A DNA stretch of 9,661 nucleotides from Bacillota bacterium (lineage in GTDB: Bacteria; Bacillota; Clostridia; Acetivibrionales; DTU013), in assembly GCA_023415815.1 (NCBI GenBank), contig JAEZJL010000492.1, positions 1 through 9,661 of the forward strand, given 5' to 3'. A program made the position numbers and the translations under genes. This document shows positions 1 through 6,824 of this stretch, one piece after another (position 1 is the stretch's first letter; every line of letters starts with the position of its first letter). The notes beneath the pieces were generated by a model. It worked only from the letters and a program-made list of their open reading frames with translations. It was not told the origin of the DNA and made no database searches.

Positions 1-1757
1 TTCTCCAAAGCCTTCACCCGCAGCAGCACCTCATTGTAGCTCAAATCCAGGGCCTGTCCAACAAAAATCTTTTCATGAACGGTCTTTTCTATGCCCTCCT
101 CTGCTAGAAGCAACTCCTCGTAAAGCTTTTCGCCCGGCCTTAAGCCCGTAAACTCAAGTCTTATATCCACATCCGGCTCAAGCCCTGAAAGCCGTATTAG
201 GTCCTTCGCCAGGTCTGTTATCTTCACGGGCTCTCCCATGTCAAGAATGAATATCTCGCCGCCTTCTGCCATGGCTCCGGCCTGTATCACCAGGCGGGCA
301 GCTTCGGGTATAGTCATGAAGTACCTTATTATCTCCGGATGGGTTATTGTCACCGGTCCGCCGTGGGCTATCTGCTTTTTAAATAACGGTATGACGCTTC
401 CGTTGCTGCCCAGGACGTTCCCGAAGCGAACGGCCACAAATTCCGTATTGCTGTGCTTGTCGAGCGACTGAACTACCATTTCCGCTAGACGTTTTGTGGC
501 TCCCATTATATTAGTAGGATTGACTGCTTTGTCCGTGGAGATCATCACGAACTTTTTGGCCCCGTATTCATCCGCGCACTGGGCAGTATTGAGAGTGCCC
601 AGTACATTATTTTTCACTGCCTCGGAGGGATTTTCCTCCATGAGCGGTACATGCTTGTGGGCGGCGGCATGGAATACAACGCCCGGCTTGTGGGATGCGA
701 ATATCTGTCTGAGCCTTTTTTTGTCCTGTACCGAGCCGATTAGCACCTCAAGGTTTATCTTGTTTTTATATGTATAGCGTAATTCATTCTGCAGGTCGTA
801 TGCGTTGTTTTCATATATATCGAATATTATTAGCTTTTGGGGACCGAACTTCGCTATCTGCCTGCACAGCTCCGAGCCAATCGAGCCTCCGCCGCCAGTC
901 ACAAGAACGACCTCGTTTTTCAGGTATTCGGCTATTTTGCCCGTATTGAGCACTACCTCGTCCCTGCCCAGCAGGTCGTCGATGCTGACATCCCTTATGC
1001 TCTTGACGCTCACCTTTTCATTGATTATCTCATACACGCCGGGAAGCTTTTTCAGGCTGCACCTTGTGCTCTTGCAAATCTTGAGTATATCCGAAATTTC
1101 TTTCCTTCTCGCCGAGGGTATGGCCACAATAATTTCGTCTATATTATATTTGACGGCTGTTTCCAGTATCTTTGTCCTGTCCCCTACGATCGGCACGCCA
1201 TTTATACTTGACCGCTGCTTCCAGCGGTCGTCGTCGATTACGGCCACAGGCTCGGATTTGAGCTCCGCATGATTCTTAAGTTCCTTTATCACCATGGAGC
1301 CGGCGCTTCCCGCACCGATTATCATGACCCGCTTGTTTATTTCCCTCCCGCTCCTTATGCCGGTGTTTTTCAGCCTTCTTAAGGTCCTGTAGCCCAGACG
1401 GCTGGCGCCGAGCAGCAGGAAGGTGATAAGCCAGGCGATGATATATACCGAGCGCGGATAAGGCATATTTGCCAGCAGCCCGAAGCCATAGGCCGCCAGA
1501 ACGCCGACCAGGGTGGCAATAAATATCTGCATGAGCTCGTTGATGCTGGCATATTGCCACAGGCTTCTGTACAGACCGAATAAGTAATATATGGTGATTT
1601 TTATCACCGTCACGAGTATGAAAGAATGCAGAAAAACATTCAGATAGTGCACGGGTATAATACCGTCGAATCTTATCAAAAAGGCAAGATAGACGGAAGC
1701 ATTTACCAATACGACGTCGATAAGCATCAGAAGAAGCTTACGGGTATAGATTACCAC
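1..1757 (-). CDS. Membrane-anchored NDP-sugar 4,6-dehydratase (CapD/PglF/EpsC family), 3' end cut off by window
   Basis: Probably converts UDP-GlcNAc (or a related UDP-HexNAc) to the 4-keto-6-deoxy sugar, an early step for deoxy or diamino sugars in capsule or exopolysaccharide; it acts at the inner face of the membrane. The 585 residues present show four N-terminal membrane helices (about 7-28, 42-62, 76-97, 102-120), a first Rossmann-like domain with IIGAGSAG from residue 146, and the catalytic SDR domain with TGGGGSIGSE from residue 287. S-T-D-K at 407-410 is followed by N-P-T-N-I-M-G-A-T-K, so Met418 stands where classical SDRs have Tyr, as in the long PglF-type enzymes. The typical LRPGEKLYEELL and HEKIFV stretches are near the C-terminus; perhaps 20-50 residues are missing. 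The start is GTG at 1757, with a strong GAGGGGGG site 6-8 nt upstream. It follows the Wzz gene by 22 nt, in the same operon. Family is certain; exact substrate is not. Confidence 0.93.
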   Translation of the reverse strand, partial: MVIYTRKLLLMLIDVVLVNASVYLAFLIRFDGIIPVHYLNVFLHSFILVTVIKITIYYLFGLYRSLWQYASINELMQIFIATLVGVLAAYGFGLLANMPYPRSVYIIAWLITFLLLGASRLGYRTLRRLKNTGIRSGREINKRVMIIGAGSAGSMVIKELKNHAELKSEPVAVIDDDRWKQRSSINGVPIVGDRTKILETAVKYNIDEIIVAIPSARRKEISDILKICKSTRCSLKKLPGVYEIINEKVSVKSIRDVSIDDLLGRDEVVLNTGKIAEYLKNEVVLVTGGGGSIGSELCRQIAKFGPQKLIIFDIYENNAYDLQNELRYTYKNKINLEVLIGSVQDKKRLRQIFASHKPGVVFHAAAHKHVPLMEENPSEAVKNNVLGTLNTAQCADEYGAKKFVMISTDKAVNPTNIMGATKRLAEMVVQSLDKHSNTEFVAVRFGNVLGSNGSVIPLFKKQIAHGGPVTITHPEIIRYFMTIPEAARLVIQAGAMAEGGEIFILDMGEPVKITDLAKDLIRLSGLEPDVDIRLEFTGLRPGEKLYEELLLAEEGIEKTVHEKIFVGQALDLSYNEVLLRVKALE

Positions 1758-1763
1758 GGTATT

Positions 1764-1772
1764 CCCCCCTCT
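1764..1772 (-). promoter_or_regulatory. Ribosome binding site that fixes the GTG start of the dehydratase
   Basis: On the minus strand the sequence AGAGGGGGG lies about 7 nt before GTG at 1757, in the short gap after the Wzz stop codon. No ATG lies at a suitable distance, so this purine-rich site decides the unusual GTG start. Confidence 0.7.
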
Positions 1773-1779
1773 GCCGTGA

Positions 1780-3135
1780 TTACAGTTGAACCGGCTTTTT
1801 TTCTTTGCCGGTGTTTATCCAGTATTCTCTGAAGAATGCAATGAATATTCCGAGGATCAGGCCGATCACCAGTGCTATGGCCACATTGAGCCTCAGATTG
1901 ATGCTTGACTGCACCTGCACGGGTGATAACCGCATAATGGCCTTGTTCAATTTCACCTCATAGTATTCTGCCGCAGTCTCATTGGTAAGGGTGATCCAGT
2001 TCTGTATCTTTTCCCTAATATTATCGCAAAGAGACAGCACTTCCTTCTCCGCAGCTTCCTTTTGAGATATTTCTACAGTATCGGTTTTGAGCCTCTCAAT
2101 TTCCTTCGTAAGATATTCGTTGTCGTGCAGCTTGTCCGTCGAGTCTACTCCCGCATCCGTGGCCCTCTGGGCAAGCGTGTCGTAATATGAGGTGCTCTCC
2201 GGCAGCTCCGGAGCTTCGGCGTCAGTCGCCCCCATCCCCGGGATGAGAATGGTATTTTGCTGACGCTTGTAGTCTTTCATCATCTCCGTAGACTGGGAAG
2301 CCTCATCAATACTTTTCGCTCTCTCAAGATCATTCTGCTTTATCCTGAATTCATAGCTTGTAATAAGCTTGTCCTTGTCCTTTGTGAGGTTGTAGGCGCC
2401 TATGATGGAATCCATGCGGTTGATATCCACCCGGCTTATCACGCCTATGGAGTCTATAATGTCAGCAAAGGCAAGCCCCGTCTGCTTTGAGCGGAAGTCC
2501 TTGCTCTCCTTCACCTTGCTCGTGAGATAGTTGGTCATTATGGACAGCTGATTGCGTATTACCGTCGAAATCTCAGGATAGTCGTATTCATTGTAATCAA
2601 GCTTTCCGATTGAATTTGAAAGCACCGATTTGTCCGAATATACATCATAGAAGTAGTTCGAATACGCGTCCACAATCTCGTCAAGTATACGTCCGCCGGT
2701 GGCTCTGTCCACCCCATCGGGTATTTTTAAAGCAATGGAAAACTCATTGGGATAGTATGTGAAATCCTGCCCCTGTTCCCTTAAAGATTCTATCTTGGCA
2801 ACTATATTTTCCGGTACCATCGGGTCGATGGTAATATTCCTGCGGATCTTATCGACCGATATTTTTGTGCTGTCCAGCTGAAGGGTATCCAATGCATTCT
2901 GCACTACGGTAGGCGATTTTATAAGATTGCTGTCGAACTTCGTACCATCGGGGTTCAATCCGTTGCCGATCCCGTCAAAATTAAGTGATATGTATACCTC
3001 TGCCACCTGGCTTCCCGCTCTCATGAAATATGAACCGGCTCCTGCCAGCAGGATACATAACACGGTTACCAGCGCTATAAATACTTTGCGTTTTAAGACT
3101 ACCTCAATGATTTCCCTTAACGATATCTCTTCCAT
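1780..3135 (-). CDS. Wzz-type polysaccharide chain-length determinant (co-polymerase), no kinase domain
   Basis: A membrane protein expected to control the length of the polymer made by a Wzy polymerase, with most of its mass outside the cell. The 451 residues begin with MEEISLREIIEVVLKRK, the usual Wzz cytoplasmic lead-in, then a first membrane helix (about 18-37). A long polar, helix-rich external region follows (about 40-400), with charged, probably coiled-coil stretches between 260 and 385. A second helix (about 416-436) comes after the P-V-Q-V-Q-S-S segment, and the tail is short and basic (GKEKKPVQL). There is no Walker motif or tyrosine cluster, so a BY-kinase partner, if any, would be a separate gene outside the window. 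At this length it is about twice the typical Gram-positive CpsC adaptor and closer to the large co-polymerases. ATG at 3135 has a GGGAG site 7-8 nt upstream. It is co-transcribed with the genes on both sides (31-nt and 22-nt gaps). Confidence 0.88.
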   Translation of the reverse strand: MEEISLREIIEVVLKRKVFIALVTVLCILLAGAGSYFMRAGSQVAEVYISLNFDGIGNGLNPDGTKFDSNLIKSPTVVQNALDTLQLDSTKISVDKIRRNITIDPMVPENIVAKIESLREQGQDFTYYPNEFSIALKIPDGVDRATGGRILDEIVDAYSNYFYDVYSDKSVLSNSIGKLDYNEYDYPEISTVIRNQLSIMTNYLTSKVKESKDFRSKQTGLAFADIIDSIGVISRVDINRMDSIIGAYNLTKDKDKLITSYEFRIKQNDLERAKSIDEASQSTEMMKDYKRQQNTILIPGMGATDAEAPELPESTSYYDTLAQRATDAGVDSTDKLHDNEYLTKEIERLKTDTVEISQKEAAEKEVLSLCDNIREKIQNWITLTNETAAEYYEVKLNKAIMRLSPVQVQSSINLRLNVAIALVIGLILGIFIAFFREYWINTGKEKKPVQL

Positions 3136-3153
3136 ATCAATTCTCCCTGCTTC

Positions 3154-3170
3154 ATAAGCCTTCGGCTTAT
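3154..3170 (-). repeat. Perfect 7-bp hairpin overlapping a stop codon inside the operon
   Basis: The transcript reads AUAAGCC-GAA-GGCUUAU, a perfect 7-bp stem with a 3-nt loop. Its 5' arm contains the TAA stop of the upstream gene, and its 3' arm ends about 10 nt before the Wzz ribosome site. There is no T-run after it, so it is not a standard terminator. It could mark an mRNA end or processing point, or tune translation between the two genes; that role is inference. Confidence 0.5.
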
Positions 3171-3802
3171 TTCATATACTTCTCGTACATTTCCTTGATT
3201 TTCTCTATTTCTTCTTCTGTAAACCTGGAATATGCCAGGGCCTTGGCCTTTTCCCTGTCCGCGCCCGACAGCCCGTTGTCCAGCATATCCTTCAACACCT
3301 TGATATCCTCGGAAGAAAGCCTCTTCAGCACCAGGGCCGCTGCCGAAATCTTATCTGCGGCGGACACCTCGTCCTTTATCTGCTCGATCTTTTCCGGTGT
3401 CAATACGGGCTCTTCCGCAGGCTTTGGCTTGGCTTCCGGAGCCTTTCCGCCGGCTGTCGGCTTTTCCACTCCGCCGGTTTCACCCGGTTTGGCGGTCTTG
3501 TCCCCGCCTGCCGCTGGGCCGGATGCGCCTCCGGAGTTATCTGATTCCGGTATGCCGTTACCGGAGCTGTTATTGTCCGGGGCGGAATTCGAAGCCCCCT
3601 CATTTTTACCCTGTTCTGTTTTTTCTGTGCCGCCTTCATCCTGTGCTTCCGGAGCCTTGCCGGTATCCGGAGCAGCCTCGGACAGCAGCTCGTTCTTTAT
3701 TGCCTCTTCTATTATTCGGTCGCCCATGTTGTACATTACCACAAGAGCTATTCCGGCTAATATTAAAATAGCTATTGCAATCGAAATTATAACCTTCCTC
3801 AT
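3167..3802 (-). CDS. Unrecognised single-pass membrane protein with low-complexity linker, exopolysaccharide operon
   Basis: I do not recognise this protein. With the ATG at 3802 it has 211 residues: a short basic start (MRKV), one membrane helix (about 4-23), an amphipathic helix (about 27-43), a low-complexity linker rich in Gly, Pro, Glu, Ala, Ser and Lys (about 44-133), and a charged helical C-terminal domain (about 135-211) with LTPEKIEQIKDEV and a closing FTEEEIEKIKEMYEKYMK. The topology suggests an anchor, a flexible spacer and a small helical head, probably outside the cell. The start at 3802 is preferred over in-frame ATGs at 3886 and 3838 because AGGTGG sits 8 nt before it, the protein then begins right before the membrane helix, and the ATG at 3886 lies just after a predicted leader hairpin. 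It lies between loaP and wzz, so a role in polysaccharide assembly or wall attachment is plausible but unproven. Confidence 0.78.
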   Translation of the reverse strand: MRKVIISIAIAILILAGIALVVMYNMGDRIIEEAIKNELLSEAAPDTGKAPEAQDEGGTEKTEQGKNEGASNSAPDNNSSGNGIPESDNSGGASGPAAGGDKTAKPGETGGVEKPTAGGKAPEAKPKPAEEPVLTPEKIEQIKDEVSAADKISAAALVLKRLSSEDIKVLKDMLDNGLSGADREKAKALAYSRFTEEEIEKIKEMYEKYMK

Positions 3803-3880
3803 TTTTATCACCACCTGAAATGCATTATGCTTATCCATATGTTTCCGCCGGCTTTCGGGTCCGGGCAAAGCTTCGCCATA

Positions 3881-3902
3881 GGACATACAAATCCGTATGC
3901 CC
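3881..3902 (-). promoter_or_regulatory. Candidate LoaP recognition hairpin
   Basis: The transcript reads GGGCAUAC-GGAUUU-GUAUGUCC, an 8-bp stem with one G-U pair and a six-base loop, about 80 nt after the loaP stop codon. It is the most stable compact stem-loop in the leader. Its identity as the LoaP target is inferred from position and shape only. Confidence 0.45.
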
Positions 3903-3927
3903 CGGGGTAATACCTGTGACCTCCTGA

Positions 3928-3958
3928 TTCATCAGCGGGCCGAAACACCGGTGATGAA
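3928..3958 (-). repeat. Leader hairpin with 7-bp perfect stem
   Basis: The arms UUCAUCA (3952-3958) and UGAUGAA (3928-3934) pair perfectly around a 17-nt GC-rich loop. It lies 23 nt after the loaP stop. No T-run follows it, so it is not read as a terminator. Confidence 0.4.
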
Positions 3959-3981
3959 CTTTGGATTCTTGGAGATAATAC

Positions 3982-4509
3982 TCAGTTTGCCGTTCTGAGT
4001 ACCGAAACGCCCAGCTCAACCGTCCTCTCTTCGCCGAGGAAGCCAAGCCGGATTTTTGCCCTGCCCTTTCTATGGTCGACGCTTAAAATGATTCCTTCCA
4101 GTGAAAGCAAGGGGCCGTCCACGACCTTTACCTTTTCGTTTTCGATCAGAATGCTTGAAAAACCTATAGTTTCGCTGTTGCATACAAGCCTGGAAAGAAC
4201 CGTCATTTCCGCTTGATCGATTCTAAGCATATCGCTTCCGCTTTTTAGTGGCCTGATGAGTTTGGGAATATTGGTGAAATCACAGCCGGATATTATATCG
4301 GGATGACCGTTTATGAGTATATAGCCTGGGAAAAGTATTTTGGTGGTGTAGGTCCACGCACCGCTTTTGCGTTCTTTAAGCCTGCGCCTGGGCACAAGTA
4401 CTTCAAATTCATCCGGAAAACGAAATTTTAATCTTTCTTTTACCTTTTCTTCTTCTCCTGTAACCACAAACAGAGCATACCAGCCGCTTGCCGGAGTATC
4501 TTCAATCAT
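3982..4509 (-). CDS. loaP: NusG paralogue, LoaP-type transcription antitermination factor
   Basis: Predicted to bind RNA polymerase and promote processive transcription of the polysaccharide operon that follows. The 175 residues have the NusG plan: an NGN domain (about 8-107) opening with WYALFVVTGEEEKVKERL and containing K-I-L-F-P-G-Y-I-L-I (57-66), then a KOW domain (about 122-175) with VKVVDGPLLSLEGIILSVD. The basic stretch PRRRLKERKSG (40-50) replaces the usual NusG loop. The specialised form is supported by its place at the head of a polysaccharide operon rather than beside secE and rplK. ATG at 4509 is chosen because AGGTGG lies 7 nt upstream and the family N-terminus then fits; an in-frame ATG at 4566 would add 19 residues that overlap the promoter. 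RfaH-like or UpxY-like proteins are alternatives, but the context fits LoaP best. Confidence 0.88.
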   Translation of the reverse strand: MIEDTPASGWYALFVVTGEEEKVKERLKFRFPDEFEVLVPRRRLKERKSGAWTYTTKILFPGYILINGHPDIISGCDFTNIPKLIRPLKSGSDMLRIDQAEMTVLSRLVCNSETIGFSSILIENEKVKVVDGPLLSLEGIILSVDHRKGRAKIRLGFLGEERTVELGVSVLRTAN

Positions 4510-4555
4510 TGATAAGCCACCTGAAACTAATCCTTTGTATAAAAGCAATTTCCCA

Positions 4556-4583
4556 AATATATACATTATAGTTTCCCTATCAA
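4556..4583 (-). promoter_or_regulatory. Likely SigA-type promoter for loaP and the polysaccharide operon
   Basis: On the minus strand TTGATA (4578-4583) and TATATT (4556-4561) are separated by 16 nt and lie about 50 nt before the loaP ATG. A perfect TATAAT also occurs between them (4565-4570) but has no good -35 at the right distance. The -35 overlaps the tail of the terminator of the preceding gene, so the two transcription units are packed tightly. Confidence 0.5.
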
Positions 4584-4617
4584 AACGCCACCTGCACCTA
4601 TGTGCAGATGGCGTTTT
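4582..4617 (-). terminator. Strong bidirectional intrinsic terminator after the SLH gene
   Basis: A 16-bp stem (including the A/T ends) with one G-U pair and a four-base loop, built on CGCCATCTGCAC and GTGCAGGTGGCG, begins 14 nt past the SLH stop codon. It has four Ts on the minus-strand side and five on the plus-strand side, so it could work in both directions. It separates the SLH transcript from the loaP operon. Confidence 0.88.
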
Positions 4618-4631
4618 TCAGAGGAATCATC

Positions 4632-6596
4632 CTATTTTTTATGAACCTTGTAGATAACTACCGCCGCTTCCGCCTTTGTCAGATTCGAGGTCGGATTGAG
4701 AAGCTTGCTGTCTCCTACGATTATCCCGTTCTTTATCGCGGTTGCTATGCTTTCCTTTGCATTATCCCTGATTTTTTCTTTATCAGTGAATTTTGCAATA
4801 TCCGAATCCGTCCCTGCTGTGCCTTGCTTACCGGCGATTTTCAATGCATTCTCGGTAAGCACGATCATGTCCTGCCTTGTTATGGAGGTATCGGCTCCGA
4901 ATTTGTTACTGCCTATGCCGCTGGTGATTCCCAGCTTCTTTGCTATACCGATTTCGTTATAGTATGCGCTGGAGGCTGTGACATCCGAGAAGTTGGAATC
5001 CACCTTTGCAGACAATCCAAGCGCTCTTACGATGCCGGCAAGGAATTCATCCCTGGTAATTATGGTCTGGGGAGCGAACTCGGTGCTTGAAACGCCGTTC
5101 AGTATGCCCTTTGATGCAAGGACTTCCACAAAAGTCTTGGCCCATGCGTGCTTCGTCAAATCGCTGAAGGTATTGTGTACGAAAGCCACCGCATATTTGC
5201 TGAAATGCGTGGTTGAGAAGACAACCGTACCGGTAGCTGCGTCATATCTGGCATTGGGTACCTTCGTCACATTTCCGGCTCCGTCGATATAATATATGGT
5301 AATGAAATCGGAAGACTTCAGCTCATCGGCCGTAGGAGTATATTTAACCGATACCGTAACAGGAGCGTCGGGATTATCCCAGGCTTTTGCGACTCCGCCC
5401 ACAGTAACTCCCAGCTCGATTACGGGTCTTGTCCCTATTTCGGCTTTCAGAGTTTCATCCTTGACGCCTGAAGCATCCGTAACGCCTATGGATACCTTCA
5501 CATCCTTTGCAACTCCGAGATCAGCCGCTTTAAACATATTGCCGGGCAGATTCAGATTTCCCAAAGGAGTTTCAACGACAATTTTTTGCTTATTGTCAGC
5601 CGCCGACAGATTTGCCGCCGGGAGCTCCGGAGCGTATGCCTTTGCATTCGGAACCGCCTCCAGCTTGATTGTTACGGTCTTTGTGCCGTCGGCTGCCGCC
5701 GGCGCATTTGCGAACGCCTTGCTCAGCGAGTCGGCGGGAATCTTTGCCGAAGCTGTGCCGTCGCTGCCCAATGTGGGTTTGACAGCTACGGTATTTTTAT
5801 CTACCGTAGGAGTGGTGGTGCTGGGTGTGCCGCTGGAAGGTGTGGGACTTGTGGGGTCATTCGGTGTGCTTGGAGTGCCGTACATATTATAGAGGTTCAA
5901 AAGCGCAATCACGTTGTCTTTGCTGATATATGCGTTAGTATTTACGTATGTGTTTATTTTACCTGCCAATAATCCCAATTCTTCATCGAATAAACCTGCA
6001 ACTGCACTGCTTGAAATCCCTTCAGGCAGCGTAAGTTTAGACGCCAAGGCGGAACCGGCTCCTGGATATTTGCCGAATGCATTTCCGCTATAAGTCAATA
6101 TCCGCCCTGAAATTTTAACCAATTTTCTTAAAACTACTGATTCTGTGGCATCTCCGGGTACACCGAGTGCAGTACGGATATATGGTGCAGTGAAGAAATC
6201 ACCATATATATTATGTATACCAATAATTACGCTTTTATTGTCCAGCATCTCTTCTATGATAGCTTTCAAAGTAGCTTCGGAAATCTTTGTATCGTTTGAA
6301 TTTCCTGAAGACAAATCGTCATAGATATAAGTATCCCATAGATTCTCAATGATTGGATCCTCATCTTCCTTGATAAGTCCGAGAATATAGTCCGGCGTAA
6401 CCAGAAGATCATCGTTTAATTCCGCAACGGTATAATCCCATATTTTCCCTAGCAATACGTCCCTGTCTTCATCGTCTGTAATTTTGTTCTTCATGTCAAG
6501 TATGATACGTTCGACGTCATTCGCTGCAAAAGCTACAGACGGAACCTGTAATATCAACAACGCAAGAACAATAACAATGGCTAAAACCTTTTTCAT
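4632..6596 (-). CDS. Secreted cell-surface protein with three C-terminal SLH domains
   Basis: A 654-residue exported protein probably held on the cell surface by SLH repeats, which in this family bind a pyruvylated secondary cell-wall polymer. A signal peptide (1-25; MKKV, hydrophobic core, cleavage likely after AFA) is followed by an acidic, mostly helical domain I cannot assign (about 26-238), a Thr/Pro/Ser linker (241-266), and a beta-rich region (about 268-472). That region ends with ITIYYIDGAGNVTKVPNA and THFSKYAV, a module often seen ahead of SLH repeats. The SLH repeats are at about 477-528, 536-589 and 603-652. Their TRAE-like motifs are TRDE (514), TRQD (573) and TKAE (640), so none is canonical. 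The start at 6596 has GGGGGA 8 nt upstream. It has its own promoter, structured leader and terminator. The role of the N-terminal domain is unknown; no enzyme motif is visible. Confidence 0.92.
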   Translation of the reverse strand: MKKVLAIVIVLALLILQVPSVAFAANDVERIILDMKNKITDDEDRDVLLGKIWDYTVAELNDDLLVTPDYILGLIKEDEDPIIENLWDTYIYDDLSSGNSNDTKISEATLKAIIEEMLDNKSVIIGIHNIYGDFFTAPYIRTALGVPGDATESVVLRKLVKISGRILTYSGNAFGKYPGAGSALASKLTLPEGISSSAVAGLFDEELGLLAGKINTYVNTNAYISKDNVIALLNLYNMYGTPSTPNDPTSPTPSSGTPSTTTPTVDKNTVAVKPTLGSDGTASAKIPADSLSKAFANAPAAADGTKTVTIKLEAVPNAKAYAPELPAANLSAADNKQKIVVETPLGNLNLPGNMFKAADLGVAKDVKVSIGVTDASGVKDETLKAEIGTRPVIELGVTVGGVAKAWDNPDAPVTVSVKYTPTADELKSSDFITIYYIDGAGNVTKVPNARYDAATGTVVFSTTHFSKYAVAFVHNTFSDLTKHAWAKTFVEVLASKGILNGVSSTEFAPQTIITRDEFLAGIVRALGLSAKVDSNFSDVTASSAYYNEIGIAKKLGITSGIGSNKFGADTSITRQDMIVLTENALKIAGKQGTAGTDSDIAKFTDKEKIRDNAKESIATAIKNGIIVGDSKLLNPTSNLTKAEAAVVIYKVHKK

Positions 6597-6674
6597 TGGA
6601 AAATCCCCCTTTTAAAAAATTAAGAATAAAAAACACCAAATAAAATGAAACAGTGCAAAAAATAAACAAGCTTA

Positions 6675-6734
6675 TAGTATTCACCTCACATTGACACATT
6701 TCAATATGAGAACCTAATACTACCCGCCTGGGTC
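6675..6734 (-). promoter_or_regulatory. Structured 5' leader of the SLH-protein mRNA
   Basis: The untranslated leader is about 140 nt. From the predicted start near 6737 the RNA folds first into a small ACCC-AGGC-GGGT stem (6722-6733). A larger element follows: a perfect 7-bp outer stem UAGUAUU/AAUACUA (6716-6722 with 6675-6681), an internal loop, and a 9-bp stem (6685-6693 with 6702-6710, one G-U) closed by an 8-nt loop. It may stabilise the mRNA or be a regulatory element. It does not match a riboswitch class that I know, and there is no following terminator. Confidence 0.5.
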
Positions 6735-6743
6735 TATATTACC

Positions 6744-6772
6744 ATTTTAATTTAGTAATCTTTATAAGTCAA
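6744..6772 (-). promoter_or_regulatory. SigA-type promoter of the SLH-protein gene
   Basis: On the minus strand TTGACT (6767-6772) and TAAAAT (6744-6749) are 17 nt apart, with very AT-rich DNA upstream that could act as an UP element. The predicted transcript starts near 6737, just before the structured leader. Confidence 0.7.
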
Positions 6773-6805
6773 CAAAATTCCCCACAAATTTTGGCTCAAT
6801 TTTAA

Positions 6806-6824
6806 CGAAAAATTTTGTTTTTCG
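6806..6824. repeat. Perfect AT-rich inverted repeat in the divergent intergenic region
   Basis: CGAAAAA and TTTTTCG flank TTTTG, a perfect 7-bp inverted repeat with a 5-nt centre. A looser outer pair, TTGGC (6791-6795) and GCCAA (6824-6828), encloses it. It lies upstream of both divergent promoters and could be a regulator site; the stretch is AT-rich, so chance is possible. Confidence 0.35.

Larger units (their letters stand above)
3803..3981 (-). promoter_or_regulatory. Structured leader RNA between loaP and the first structural gene of the operon
   Basis: This 179-nt gap is long for an operon in which the other gaps are 22 and 31 nt. Read as minus-strand RNA it holds, in order, a 7-bp hairpin (3928-3958), an 8-bp hairpin (3881-3902), and a GC-rich segment (about 3847-3867) that can pair either forward or backward. 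LoaP proteins are known to act on long biosynthetic operons through a specific hairpin in the leader RNA, so this is the expected site. No classical intrinsic terminator with a U-run is visible in it; any pause or termination sites may lie further down the operon. Confidence 0.5.

Noticed and set aside
805..1272. A 155-codon plus-strand frame
   Set aside because: It is antisense to the Rossmann domains of the dehydratase and has no independent support.
3195..3818. A 207-codon plus-strand frame
   Set aside because: It is antisense to the membrane-protein gene, whose low-complexity GC-rich linker keeps the opposite frames open; it has no supporting ribosome site or family features.
3831..3932. 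A 33-codon open frame in the loaP leader (MNQEVTGITPG...), possible leader peptide
   Set aside because: There is no ribosome site before its ATG, and it spans the predicted hairpins; the AGGAGG nearby lies inside the frame with no start codon after it.
3803..3981. A known riboswitch (c-di-GMP type I or II) in the loaP leader
   Set aside because: Short stretches such as GGCGAAGC and GCGGAAACA were suggestive, but the conserved core and helix order of those classes are not present.
4565..4570. Perfect TATAAT upstream of loaP as the main -10
   Set aside because: No TTGACA-like -35 lies 16-18 nt upstream; the TTGATA/TATATT pair fits better, although the two could compete.
5296..5892. A 198-codon plus-strand frame
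   Set aside because: It is antisense to the well-supported SLH protein and reads as a mirror of its Ala/Gly/Thr-rich region.
6517..6699. A 60-codon minus-strand frame overlapping the SLH gene start
   Set aside because: It is a frame-shifted reading through the leader and signal-peptide region, with no ribosome site.
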